A DNA stretch of 64,000 bases from Triatoma infestans (taxonomy: Eukaryota > Arthropoda > Insecta > Hemiptera > Reduviidae), in assembly GCA_011037195.1 (NCBI GenBank), contig JAAEAF010014536.1, forward strand, positions 1 through 64,000, given 5' to 3'. The position numbers were made by a program, and so were the translations under genes. Of this stretch, positions 1-13,924 are shown one piece after another. Position 1 is the stretch's first letter, and each line of letters starts with the position of its first letter. Under the pieces are notes generated by a model that saw only the letters and a program-made list of their open reading frames with translations, had not been told where the DNA came from and made no database searches.

Positions 1-150
1 CAGCTGGTTGGGAAAGCTCTCAACCTCATGAAGAGTGGAGGGAGGTTCCTCATACTAGACCTACAAGGAAAGGGCAAAATAAGTCTTTACTGGCTGTAGT
101 GCCTGGGATCGTGACCTAATCCCATGGATGTCAATCTAATCAATCTATAA
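1..150. other. GC-richer fragment, unrecognised
   Basis: The first 150 bases are richer in G and C than what follows (for example GAAGAGTGGAGGGAGG). They may be the end of a dispersed repeat cut by the window edge. No ORF or RNA gene was seen. Confidence 0.3.
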
Positions 151-945
151 GTCTTTTCGGAAAAATTGTTTATCGTCCACACATAATAATACCAATAATT
201 GTTTTTGTCTTTTCAAAGATACCTACAACATGTCTAGAAAAAAATATTATCGCCATCGAAATAACATAAACTTCTTTTCCATTTTAAATATCTAAAAGAC
301 TAATCATTAAAATTGTAATCGACGTCGTAGTTAAATGCAATGATAGTATATTTTCAAAAAAGAAAAAGTCTATTCAGAAAAATTAATTAATATTCTCTCC
401 TTATCGTGTGAATTGTATCAACCTTTTTAAATACCAAATAGAAATATTAGTATGTCCTTGAAGTAATGCAATTAACCTTTTCGGAGTACCTACCAAAGCT
501 ATTCCGAAATATGCTTGTCGTAAATACCAATTGTTTATAACTTTTCAAATATACTACTTATATTCAGAAAGATTCTTGCAAAATGATTTTTAAAAAACTT
601 TTCAAGTAATAGATCAACGCTACAGAGATACATTAATTGTAATCTTTTTTCAGAAGATTTCAAAAATCTCAGAAGTCTATGTTGTAAAGCCGCACTTCCA
701 ATTCACAAATTTTCTTCAAACTTATATCAATTCTTATAGAATTCTATCAATACTTTTAAAAGTACATCAATATTTATGGGCGGTAGAGGAGCAGATACTG
801 AACTGAACTGGTATTTTGGAGCAATGCTTGAATCTAATGTTATTACCCCAGGAACTGCCAGAAAATTATTCAATAAAAGAGACAGTTATATTTAGATAAA
901 ATAGGAAATTTAAAGAAAATCGTTGGTTCAATTTTTGAGGAAATT

Positions 946-1090
946 TCAAAAAAAACTGAAAAAAAAAACAACAAAAAAACATTCACAGTAAGTTGCGACT
1001 TCTGGTTGATGAATTTTACCCGTCGAATCTACTAAATGGAATACCAACAACTTTGGAGATGAGAAAATATTCAATTTCGAAAATTTCAAA
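946..1090 (-). repeat. Fragment of the TIR/hairpin repeat family
   Basis: GTTGCGACTTCTGGTTGATGAATTTT-type text matches the interior of the family seen in full at 28659-29640. Confidence 0.4.
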
Positions 1091-2039
1091 CTATCGGAAT
1101 ACTTCTTCGAGAAAGTGAAAGTAATAACATAGATCAAAAATGTAATTCCCATTGTTCATAAATTTTCAAATATTAGATCACACAACTGCAAAAATTATTA
1201 TCGCCCTCAAAGGTAATAATAAGTAATATCAATGGTTTAAAACTTTTCAAATATATCAAAAAAACCCATTCAGAAATAAATTATTATAGTCATTGATTCA
1301 TCGACGTTGTAATAATATTAATATTTTGTTTTAACTTATCAAATACTGTGTCCATTATATGTAGAGAAATTTAATATTGTAATATTATTTTTTAACTTTT
1401 AAATAAATACTAATGTCATCCAATTTAGATAAATCATTGTCTTCGTCGGCGTAAAATGTCCAATTGTCTATATCTTTTTTCAGGCACTAATGCCAAACTA
1501 TTTACATAAATTATTATCGTTGTTGCTTTTAAAAAACTTGCCCACAATGGGGAGAATAATTATGAGCCTTTTTCTTTTAACCTTTCAGATATGTCATACA
1601 TTGTTTATATTGTCGTTGCTGTCATAATACTAAATTTTTATTTCATCTTACTTTGATGCTGTAGAGAATTATTATCGGCGCATTCGTATTATCAATTACT
1701 TATAGCTTTACAATAACTAGTTAGCTTCAGACTAACAATACACTAAAGAAGATTATTATCACCACTTTTTTAATTCTTTCTTTATACCTAACAAATATCG
1801 TGTAAATGCCAAACTATTGAGATAAATTTTAATTATGCTATCGTATAAGTTGACACCTTACAAATCTATATCATACTTCTCTTGAGTTACTAGTAGTAAA
1901 GTAATGGTTATTTTTTTCAGGCGGGCTTAACGTCCAACTACCATTCTCTGAGTTACTATTGTCACGTCTTTATATCAATTCTGCATCCTCCAGTGTTTAT
2001 AAATTTTAAATACTATACTAAAGGAGAGGGATTATCTTA

Positions 2040-2215
2040 AGTAACCTGGGCGCTGAACTCCCACTCGGACATCCAGGGTTTATTTACAGGTCTTAGGAGA
2101 TCCAGGTCTTCCTAAGAGCCTCTTCAGCGTACTTTCCGGTGACGGGCAGTACACTGAGGAGGTCCGTGAGACCTATAGATCTTTCAGGTAGCAATGCACT
2201 ATCCCCTAAAAGAAT
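2040..2215 (+). repeat. Diverged relic of the tRNA-derived SINE body
   Basis: GAGCCTCTTCAGC, TTTCCGGTGACGGGCAGT and CACTGAGGAGG resemble, in order, the body of the SINE at 45118-45384 (GAGCCTCTTACAGC, GTCCGGTGATGACAGT, ACTGAGAAGG). No tRNA-like head is visible. Confidence 0.4.
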
Positions 2216-2849
2216 CTAACACTAAATACTATACTATAATAATAAATAGGAATCTTCATTAACTGAATTAGTCTAGTCGTAAATACCTTTCAATTTCCTA
2301 CGATATTAATTTTAATAAAATTGTGGTCACAGTTATTGTCGACGTGGTTTTATATCTTTAAAATATCGTTCCGTTATCATTTAAAAAAAAATTATATTGT
2401 CTTTGTTTAGTAATTAATTTTTATACATTTAAATCTAAACATATTATGCCACATATTCAACTAAACGATTTTGTTTGGAAAAATTATTGTCACCGTCGTA
2501 GTTAGTACCAGAAGTATTCTTCCACACAATTTTGGAAAAACTATCTTCGTCGTCATACTACAATTTTTACATTTCAAATACTATGCTATATTATTTAAAC
2601 AATTAATTTCACCGTGATTGCATTAATATTGAAAGTACTAAATTATTTTTTTGCAATTATTCATCCTGTTTATCTCCATTTTTATATAACTTTCTAATAT
2701 TAAACTATATTCGTTTGCATTCACTTTTTTTTCTTTTTTTGTCGTAGAATATCTTTTATATTTCAAATTTATCAAAAGTATTGAAATGAGATCCTTGAAC
2801 ATAACAGGTCCTCACAAAATATTATTCTATTTTAGTGTAACTATTATTT

Positions 2850-5800
2850 TTCACCGTTGGCTTTTGAAAACATTTATCATTCATAGGTTTACTTTTTTTT
2901 CCTAGATTTATTATTAATCATTTTCATCGTAGTAACTTTTTTTTTAGACAACATTGCTTTTTCAATGTAAGGAATCCTTTTTATGGGGACAAATACATAA
3001 GTGGTAAGCTGGCAATACAATGCAATTCCTACAAATACAAAAGAAGTAATGAAATGATTGTTTAATATTGAGAGCAAACGAATCGTTATCAACCTAAGTG
3101 CCTGGATTGGGCATTACAATTATTAAAATTTCTGGAACGAATAATCATTTCAATCGTTAACATCATCTTTAATCTGTAGTCTAGCATTATATTCGTATTT
3201 GCAAGTAAATCTCACTGCTCATTTACCTCAGGACCGATAACTCCATTTTTTTTTTTTTTAATTTCTATGAATAACCAAGAAGAATTGCAAGTAATAATGT
3301 CCATCTTTTATGAAATCGTCTGGGATCAGTTCCGAATAAACCGGGATTTTTTTTAGAGTGATACATAGACTCGCTTCATATGGTTCTGCTTTCTCTAAAT
3401 CATAAGATTCCAACAATCAGTGTATGGACTCCTTAGAAATAGTAAAAGGCCAGAATTATGCATAAATTCTACAAAAACGATCTCAGTCTGTTTGCGAAAT
3501 CTCAAGGCCAAAAGTATGCTCTATTCATATTCATAGACCATTCCAGCCAATAGAAATTAATTTGGAATAAAATTACTACCTTTCATGAAAAAATATGAAA
3601 AGCAATTGCAAGCCTTTACAAACGAACAGAAACATTGGAAGATATGATTGCGAAATTGGGGCAACGGACTTATAATAATCCACCTTATCAGCATTTGCGA
3701 ATTACAAACGAGATGTTCGGGACTTACAAGAATAAATACTGAAAAAAGATAATTCCAAAAAAGTCAAATTGTGCCTAGGGCTGTACAGAAAAGCCATTAA
3801 CAATTGAGTATAGAAAAGCCATTAACAATTGAGATTTCTTTGGGATTAATAAATGGTTAAAGTTAAAAAAAAAAAACGAGTTAGATGGACACAAAAATGA
3901 CAGCGCATAAAATCGAACGCCAGATCTTACTTTCAACAGATCTTACTTTCAAAGAAACTCTTGAAAGCAACACAATCCTTGTGAGAGAGTTCTTCGTAGA
4001 AATAGAGGACCCATACTCTAAGATCAAAGGTAAACAGTCTTCAATCTCACTGGCATAGACGCTTCTACTTAAATGAAGAATTTTGCTCAGAAATGGGCTC
4101 AAAATGCTGTATGTAAGATTTTGTGCCTATATGACTGTATATAATAATTAACCTATAATTTAAGTCAAGCCATATTTGCAAGACCCTCGTAAACATTTCA
4201 GATGTTCGTCCTAAATTTTTTTTATTTTTATTTTAATTTTAGTATAAATCACGAATTAATACTAGCCGAATACGCTCAGTCTCTTGCTTGTATGCCTCAA
4301 CTTGATAAATTTTTCTAATTATCAAGCGCCATCCATAGTCTAGGGATTAAATTTTCTTTCTAATTTTAAGAGTGTAAAATCTAAACTAACTATTCAAACG
4401 CTAATAATTTTTTAAATAAAATATCAAACAATACTAACTCAATAGAGTATGATAAATAGTTTAAATCAACAAGAATGCATGCGGATCTGCTTTGATTATC
4501 GCCTCCATATTTATATTTGAATTTGCAGATGTGTCAGGGACATATGCCATTGTTTTACATGTTCTAGAAATATATTAGATTTTCAGAAAAGCCATTATAG
4601 TAATAAATATTTAAAGATTGAATATTTAGCTGAATATTGCCTAATCAGCATTTTCTTGCTGCTGTAAGCAAAATTATTATTGTAATCATGTACCAAAAGT
4701 TTTGAGCTTTAGTTTTATTTATGAAAATATATAATTTGAGATCTTAAGTTAGAAAAACTTGGTGATATAGATGTGTGAGTGCATAACTGAAAATTTTAAG
4801 CAAGTTCAAACTTCATATTCCGCGGTGATAGCGGGATTTCAAGTAAGAAATTTCGGCTTAGAGTTTACTGTAAATGCTAGATTATTAGTTATTTTATTTT
4901 ATTTTTTTTGTAATTGTTTAGAAACAATTTATGGAGGGGGTAATAAAACTGTTTGTTATTACCACTACTTACCCACTGCTGGTTGCCCTACTTCTCCAGC
5001 CATATCTATTCTAATTTCAATTATGTTTAAAGAAAAAATATATCCATCTACAATAATTATTCTGAACCAATTAGAATCAGATAAAAAAATTAAAAAATCG
5101 AAAAATCTCAACTTTTTTTTTTGGTAGAAACGAATTTATTTGGTTGTGGTTGGAAGTTGTGGACTTTCCTTGTACATAGAAATAAATTCTTGCTTTTGTT
5201 ATGTTATTTATTTTTATATAATATATATTTCATACTAATTTTAATTTATATCATAACTTTGTACTGGACAGTGACCCATGAACGCAATACTTAATATTAG
5301 TCCTTGAAGTAAAGGGAATTGGAGTGAACGGCTATTTACTTTAAGAAACTAATCCCAAAAAAATACAAAAGTTGCGAGATCTGAGGTTATCTCAGGCCTT
5401 AACAGTTCAGGGCAAGCTCAGAAATCTCGATCCTACTCTATTTAGCAAATATCTAGTTCACTAGGTACGTCATGAAATTTAGAGATAATTCATATTTCTA
5501 ATTAAATTTTGGCTGTTTATTATGGTATTTACTATCTATTTCATAAAAAAATTATGATATTCGAATTTATTAATAATTATATAATAATAAAGTAATCAAA
5601 TTAGGTAATAAATAGTAATCACACTGAAGTGATAGCGGTTGGGGGGCCACCGTGGTTAAGATAATTTACACATTTCAAATCCGCAAATGCTGCTGATTTT
5701 CCCAATTCTTCAATCGTACCTCTCAATGAAAAATGTAAACAATGGAAACCTCTAAATACCATAGAAGGTATAAGTATACTAATGACAAACAAACCATTGA

Positions 5801-6480
5801 TTACATTGTAAGTTAAGAGTAAAACTAATTTATATAATAAAAATTTATAAAGAAGGCCTCCACATCTCCCCTTATAGCCTTCCGATCCTCCCACATTTAA
5901 GTTTTATATTAAATACTAAATTTTTTGTAAACTTTCCTATTGTCCATATATACCTTAAATATTGATAATTGTTTTGTTTTGTATTAACCTAAAAGTGTAT
6001 TTAATATTTCAAAATTCTATAACAAAGGACCAACAAAGAAACAAAATGATAATTCAAGGTACAGCCAAAATAAAAGGAGGGAGAAGACTTTGTGAGAAAA
6101 GACATTTTACACTGGAACATGGTGAAAGGACTAACTTTTCTTTCACTTAGTATGAAATCTGGAGGAATTGTAAAAAGCTTTGCCGGAATAAATACATAAT
6201 TTAGCCTTTTAAGATTAATCTTAGAACGATCGCATTCATATCCACTTACAGCGATTTTAATTATAAAACAATTGAAAATATAAGTAAACAAGAGCAACTT
6301 TTCTATCTGGCCATTTATAGGAAACTGCAGCCCAGCATATTGCACTAAGGCAATTAGTACTTAGTAAAACAAAAAGATGATATTTCAGAGCTTCGCAGGT
6401 CTATTTGAGATATTAGGAAGACCCATAAAGTCCTACGCTGATTAGATTTCATTAGTCATACATTATTGCATCGGTTGCAT
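2850..6480. other. AT-rich stretch without a supported gene
   Basis: Only short chance ORFs occur here. The one small item is a 25-bp tandem duplication at 3787-3833 (AGAAAAGCCATTAACAATTG twice). Confidence 0.6.
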
Positions 6481-7900
6481 CCAGATTATTTTTTTTTTAA
6501 TTTTTAATAATTTTTGGAATTTGGAACTAGCAGTTACTTTGCCTAGGGGACAGACATGGTATCTTTGTTATTGCCTGTTAGTGACTGTGAGGTTGTCAGT
6601 AAGTTTGTTTGTGAGAGAGTTTGTGTGAAAGAGTTTGTGGTGTTAGTGTGTTATTGTCAGAAAGTTGACTAATTGTGTATTGCGTCAATAAAGATAAATT
6701 TAATGTTTCTGAATCAAATTTAATAATGTGAATATTTTATCTTACTTAGCTTTATTTTTACTTAATGCTTTGGTATGGCCTTTAATATAGATGACTTAAT
6801 ATTTTAAGTATTTGAAAAGTATTACTGTTTTTATTATGGCTGGTGTAGAGATTTATGCGTCTTACCCTAAGATCAAAAATTGTTAATAATAAAGATATAT
6901 TCTTCCAATAAATGGATCCAGAAAAGGTAAAAGAATCGTGGATAACATAGAAGCATTATAACTGACTGGGTCAAGAGGAAGTTGAATCATGTCTCCACTA
7001 AAAAAGATAAAAAAAAAAAAAAATCTCAAAGCAAAAACGGGAGAAAAAGTAAAAAAAAAAAAGGAATTTATTCAAGAACAGCGAGAAAAAAAGGTGAACA
7101 CTGAAATAACAGTCAAGATGGAAAAAACTAGAAAACTAGTCGATCTGAAGGACATCATCAAAATATGCCTTCAAGCCTTGGGGTCAGTTAGATTTAGCAA
7201 ATAATCTAACTGACCCCAAAGGAGGAAATAAATAAAGGAATGATCCTACCTTCCTTACCGGTATTCCTATCTGGATGAAAAAAATTGGTACAGGGTACAG
7301 GCTAGGGGACATTCTCAGTTTAGGCTGAGGAAATTGCAAAAAAAAGGTCTATCAGAACGGATTATTCCTAAACTTGGAAAAGCCACTGTTCACATCCGCC
7401 TACACTGAGTTAAATAATAAATCAAATGAGCAATAGATTGAAGAGCAACTGCCACGCTATTTATTTAATAAAAGCATATTGCACAAAGAGAACAGTTCCT
7501 CATACTAAAAACGCAAAGTGGAAAAGATTTCACAGGAGCTTCGCAGACAGATTGAGGCATCTAAAAATCGGTAGAGCAATAAATCGTGTCACTTCTATAG
7601 TGGGCTTCGCAGAGATATCGATAAATAAAATGTAGAAGATATTATGCAGGTACTATTTATAAAGAGGGCATACAGGATGTAAGAAACAGAACTCGAGAGG
7701 GTTTAGACAAGAATTCCCGGATGAAATTCTGCATCAATTTTGGCATACGACTAATTCCAACAATAGTGGCAGGTAGAGATGGTCATACAGATATAAGAAT
7801 AAAGGAAAACTTAAGGAAGTATTAATTAATGTCTTTTAATTAATTAAGATCGAAGAAATCTGTGACCGTATTACGTGAAGGTAAAACTTCTTTTGATAAG
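6480..7900 (+). other. Possible decayed mobile element, unrecognised
   Basis: A plus-strand Lys/Glu-rich ORF (6989-7204), a perfect hairpin (7180-7217) and broken protein-like stretches (about 7650-7830) suggest remnants of an element. No family motif was recognised. Confidence 0.3.
7180..7217. repeat. Perfect 15-bp stem hairpin
   Basis: GGGGTCAGTTAGATT (7180-7194) and AATCTAACTGACCCC (7203-7217) are exact inverse complements around the 8-nt loop TAGCAAAT. With one bulge the stem extends over CCTT/AAAGG on the outside. Confidence 0.8.
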
Positions 7901-10900
7901 CAAACAGCAAACTTTGAATACCGCCAGAAGAAAGAAATGAATGGATATTGAACTTTTTTATAATTTATAAAAAAGGCTTTTATTATATGTACAGCAATAT
8001 AACAATTTTACTTCGTAGTTTTTAATGATTTATACTGATTTTAACATATTGAAGTGAACTATAGTTTTACATCAGAAAATTAAATGATCATCTTCATCTC
8101 ATTATAACGACACGAAGAGTGTTCTATATTTTCTTAAAATGTATAATTTGTTAGATATTGGTATATTTTGGTTTCAAGTATTTTGGTTTTTGCAGGATAA
8201 AATAGATAGTTAATAGATTAGGCCTCAACTTTATAATTTCGCAAATTCGTTAATAGAATAAAGGCGGATATTAATAGATAATTCGTAGTTATAATTAATA
8301 TCTTCTTATTACTTTTTTCATTTGTATTGTATGCGCTAATGAAAGTATGAACCTTCACTTATATGTTCACATTTTTTAAATATTCCTTAATATAATTATG
8401 TAGTGCGAAGAAATATAGTTTATCTCGAAATTCGCTTAGTTTATTTTGAGTCAATTTTATTTGTGTATTCAAAACTTTTTGTTGTTCTTGACTCTGAAAT
8501 GATCTTTCCATATAAGAAACATATATATGTCAATGAAGATTGATTTTTAAGAAACATTGAAAATTAAGTTTGAACGAAGCCTATAACATAAAACAAATAA
8601 GCAAAGAATAACAAAATGAGAGAAGAATTTGTCAAAGTATTACAATGCATCACTAAAGGTTATTAAAATGAACATACAAAGTCCAACTTTAAAGTAGAAA
8701 CTTACCATGTAATGAATAAAATGTTTCCATGTAATGAATAAATTGTTTGGGTTATATGCCAGTTTTGAAAACATTTTTAATAGCACACAAGATGAAAATG
8801 AATCGTAAATTATTATCGTGAATATTTGGCCAAAATAATTCTTTTTTAAAATGGCTGGTTTTAGGAATTTTGAATGCTTATATATGAAACAATTTCTTTT
8901 AATACTGAAGAGCACTTTAAAGGCATAGAATTTTGATGAAAGAGAAAAATTGAGGGCTGATTAAGTCGGCTGGCCCTGTTTTTAACAATATATTTAGGTT
9001 TAGAAAAATGACACTTTATGCATAACAAGCATAGCCTACGCAGAGCTGTGGCGCAGTCACATTAAAATCTAGGCATCACCCTACTTAAGAATAAAAATTA
9101 AAAAAAGGCAGCAGAGTTTGGGCTTGGATAAATCACGAAAAAACAATGTGCTGACAAGAATAAAAGAAAAAAAAAGAAAATAGGTGATTTTTAAAAAGTT
9201 CTTACAGTTAGTCAAAGTTAGCATATTATGCAATTAATTTCAATCTCATAACTAATTTCATGATAAATACTTTTCAATGAAATAAAATAACGTAATAAAA
9301 TATAAATATTAATAATAAATGAAATAATGAAAATAAAAAAATTCAATAATGAAATTTAAATACTTATAGTGAAAATGAAATGCAGTAATATTATGAACCC
9401 CACATAAAAGAAATACTCTTTTAATTAAATAATAATCGAAATTAAATAAAAAGAAAAAAAAGGGAAATTAATGGAATTTAAATCAAAAACAATGAAACAT
9501 AGAAGAAAGGCAATCTTAACTCATGATGATGCAACAAATTTTTTAGAAAAAAAGTCTCGACGTCCTAAAATTGGCATTTTTTGAAATCCCTTTTCAACAT
9601 GATATACTCAAATTCTTTCCAATTAGTAAAAGTAATTTTGTAAAACTTAAGAATTGTAATGCTACGAAAACTAAAATAATGATACAATAAATCCCATTGA
9701 AAAAACTGAGCACCAGTTTAAAAACTTCTAAAGAATGCGATAAGCATTCAATGAATACAATAGAATAACTTCATAAGCAAAATAAAATAATTTACGCCGA
9801 AGGACTGAAGGCGCTTAGGGCCGGGAGCTAAAGTTAAAAATTTCGATGTAAGAACAACAGGTAGGAAAGATTAAAATCATAAGTACACCATAGGAGCAAT
9901 AATTTGCAAAGGCTCCTTTTATAAAGGTGAAGAACTGGCCCTTTAGGGAGGACAGCTAAAAAACAATAAGAACAAGATATACGAAGAGGCTGTGTTCTTA
10001 AGACCACAGGCACACCAAGACTAATGTCTTCGATTACTATTCAAAAGAGAAATTTTTATATTTGATAAAAAAAATCAACTAAATTTAACTGACGAAATGT
10101 CAGAATTACTTTTGATTCCAATTTCTTTTCACAAAGAAATATTAAATGGGTTGAATTTTTAAACTAAAACTAACTCCATTTTCGCAAATAGATTTTTGTA
10201 TAAATAAACTTTTGAGCTTAATTTTACTGTAAATAATTTTTAGAAATCCCATGTATTTCATACTGTAGTAATCTCTTTTATATTAAAAAACAGCAATTTA
10301 TTATTTATCAATGAGTTATAAACTGTGAGGTAATATTAAAAAAAAAATCATTTTTTTAATTATATTTTTATTTTTTACTGAAGTGAGAAGCAAATTTTGA
10401 CGCTTATTTTACAGATAAATACAAAAAGGAGCCTATACCCCTATTTTGTTTAAGTATTTAAAATCGTTTTTATTGTACAAATCAATAAAATGAAAGGGAA
10501 AATGAATTACCCTGAATATAATTTAAATTTCATAGTTTTTTTCGTTATTTTATGTATCTCGGCTTAACAAAAGAACCACAAAACCGTCAGAATATTAAAA
10601 CGAAAGACTTCATTTACTGACATAAATGCCTTTGCAAGAGCTATAATTGTATATTAGTTATGAAATTATCACTTAAATAAACTGACGGTAGTAGTATGAA
10701 AAATACAAGGCACAAAATACACATAAATAATTTAAAACTAAACACATTCATCACCAAATTTTGAGGAAGAATTTATCATATTATAAGGTTAACTTTTAGT
10801 TTTTTAAAAAACATGATTTTAATAAATCCAAAACGTATTCTCAAGAATACTATTGTTTTAGAACAGAAATTCATTGTACCGCAATCAGTAAATAATGTTA

Positions 10901-13900
10901 TCTACTAAAGATGTAATTATTGTTTAAAAGATGTAATTTCATTACGGACAGTTATATTTTATACAAGCTTTATATTATAAACCAACGGACTTAAAATTAT
11001 TTATTATAAATATTACTAGTTTTTATTTTTTAACAAAATAATTTTATTCTATTTTCATTTTGTCAATTATTTCAAATTATTTTCTATAATGGTAAGATTT
11101 AAATAAATAGTGCAAAGTAGGGTACTTACTTCTAAAATTATTGCTTTCAAAAAATATATATTTATTTTTTTCAAACTGAAAGATTTCCTGTTCTTGAGAC
11201 ATAAGACCTTTTGTAGAATTTTGTTTTTAGAATTATAATTTTGTTCTTATACTTCTAATTAATCAAAAGAAGATGTTGATAATAGTAGCAATGATGATAG
11301 TAATAAATCAATTCTAATCCTGCACCATGAGTGAGCGCTAATGAAGAAATTGCAGTCGACAAATTGCAAGATATAAAATACAGCAAACAAAATAATATGA
11401 TCGTTAGTAATATATGCTCAATTGCATTTTACTATTGACAAATAAATCTAACTTATTAATAGCTTTAAGAATTATTATTTTAAAAAAATTATCATTTACC
11501 TAATGATCTTGCCACTCCCATTCATTGGTGATGAATTTTCCTGTTTTTTTCCCCATCAATAAAAAAAATTGGTAGTTAATTTTTTAATAAAAATAAACGA
11601 TCTTGGGTCAGGGAGCCATAATCTTTTATTTTTATTATGACATGAAAACCAATGATTTAAGAAAAATGTTTCAATAATTTTATTTTGTGTGTCTCATTTA
11701 TTTCAAATAATTTATTCTAAATAAATATAAATGTACATTTTAAATTAATATTTTAGTTTAAACATAAATAATTTCAAGCACTAAGATTTTTAACCATTTT
11801 AACATGTTAAGCATTCTTAAAATTTTAATTTTTTTTTAATGAAATGAGTTGCAAAAAGAAAGAAGTTTTTAAAAGAAGCAGAGCTTAATTAGGTATATAG
11901 AAAATTAAGCACCAAATGGTATTTAGAAAGATAAACAATAAAATTACGTAGATATGAATATTATGATTGATATAATTTGAAAAAAAAAAAACTAATATTA
12001 ATTAACATTTGCAAAATTGGCCAAAAACTCAACTGGGAGAAGATGTGAATGAAGAATGAACTCCATAAATCCAAATTCGGAAAAAATGGGAAAAAACTAT
12101 GACATCCTACTCTGCCATTTTAAAAATCAAAGCTGCATTAGAAAAATTTGAAGGTATGTACAGATTTTATGATTTAGGGATTGATTTTTGCATGAGTTGA
12201 TCTAAATTAAAGTTTAAGAAGTTAGCGATCATACGGCCTTAAAGATCTTAATATAAACAAAATACAATTAAAAATGTAAATTCTAACAAAAAAAAAAACG
12301 GAATTGCATAAAATTTGGCTACATAATTAACGAATCTTAATTAATAAACGACACAAATTGACAACTGACATTAAAAAGAAAAAGAAGATGAAGGGGAGAA
12401 ACTCAAAACTAAAAAAGATAAAACATAGAGCGTACTAAAAAAAAAAAAAAATTATGGATTTACGAATGTAAATTAATGTAAGTCAACAAATGGGGAACGT
12501 AAATTAACATTACTGAACAAAAGCGGGAAATGAATTCAATTACAGAATTTAAAAAATTTATAGGGCCATAAAATTAGATAAATAGTATATTACCATTAGA
12601 AAAGTCAAGGAAGCTTCACAAGACCAAAAGACTTAAATAAAAATTATTATAGATGTAACAAAAATGGTATTTGTTGTAATCATAAAATAATAATATTAAT
12701 TTATGCGCTAATGGCCGCAGTTGTTTGGCTATGCGCAAAAAAAAACTAATAAAAAATTACTAATATGAATATTTTGCTAATCACAATATAATTCATGTTT
12801 ATATATTTTTTATGTTTAGGTATTGTTTAAAAAGAATTTTATAATCATTTACAATAAAAAATTAAACAAATACGTGATTATATAATGACAGAATAGAAAT
12901 ATCAAATAAGAATAATATTTAAAAATCTAATCGATATTAACGGACTAATGAATATTTAAAATAATAATCAGCTAATAAATATTCAATTAGATGGGATCAT
13001 ATTAAATTTTTTATAGGGTGGGATCAAATATTTGTCATATCTTCGTTATGTTCATAAGGAATCTTTATCATACATAAAGTTCTTTAATAGCTAGGGGTTC
13101 TTTTAAAAGATACTTCTTTTTTTTTTCTTTTGAAGTTTTAAAATTCTAAATGTTTTAACTGCCTCCCTAACAATGTAGATTTTGTGTACAGATCTTAACA
13201 AATTCAAACCTTTAATTTTATAATGCCAAAAACCAAGACATAATAAATGAAGTCTAAATATATGTTATGCTTAAAGATTTTATAGATAGGCTTATAGTCC
13301 TCAACTTATTTATTTAGATTAATCTTAATTTTCATCTTCCCAGTCATAATTGTATCAATAAGAAGTGAACCTAAATAAATGTAATAACTTAAGCCCAATT
13401 TATAATCATTCAAGTCACCAAACAATAAGGCACTGATGGCGTCTAACCTATAGTAAGGGTGCGGTTATTCGTGAAAATCTCTTATTAATCATAAGTCTGT
13501 ATTATCTATAACAGAATTTTAAGAGTACTTGAAATACCTTATTGTTCTGACGAATGTAATCATAAAATTTCTGCATTACTCTAATTTCTCATTCCGTTCT
13601 TTTAAAGAATAACAATATGCCACTTATAATAAGTATTTTAACAATAATATATTGTTAGGGGAAAAAAAGTTGAAAGTAAATAAAAACAAAACGATTAAAA
13701 AAAAAAAAAAAACAAGCAATAGAACTGTAAAAATAGAAAACTTTTTTATGGAGAGGTATATAAAACGAAACATTCATCTAAACTGATATGTTAGTGGTGG
13801 TATTATGAGTTCCCCTATAGGTACTTTGCATTCTTTTTCATTCTAAATAAATATGTAGCTGATTTCAAAATAGCTAACACACAAATATTTAAAAGAAGTC

Positions 13901-13920
13901 AATAAATATTAATACACTAC
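7900..13920. other. AT-rich stretch without a supported gene
   Basis: I see only homopolymer runs, short chance ORFs and a 22-bp direct duplication near 8704-8747. No splice-linked coding pattern was found. Confidence 0.6.
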
Positions 13921-13924
13921 TAAT

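Larger units (their letters stand above)
150..2700. repeat. Decayed tandem array, period about 65-75 bp
   Basis: A pattern of ATTATTRTCGYCGTCGTA, then an ACCAATTGTTTA-like piece, then AACTTTTCAAATAC recurs many times; the TTTCAAA/TTTTAAA step occurs near 214, 282, 351, 427, 541, 600, 1167, 1244, 1332, 1396, 2006, 2357 and 2570. Copies are badly diverged and interrupted, for example by the fragments at 946-1090 and 2040-2215. The period is estimated by eye. Confidence 0.5.

Noticed and set aside
4771..5127. 118-codon plus-strand ORF
   Set aside because: Longest chance ORF of the region; AT-driven residues (Ile, Asn, Lys, Phe), no domain and no promoter.
5619..5894. 91-codon minus-strand ORF with several Gly and Leu residues
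   Set aside because: No family motif, no splice context, and composition gives no support for coding.
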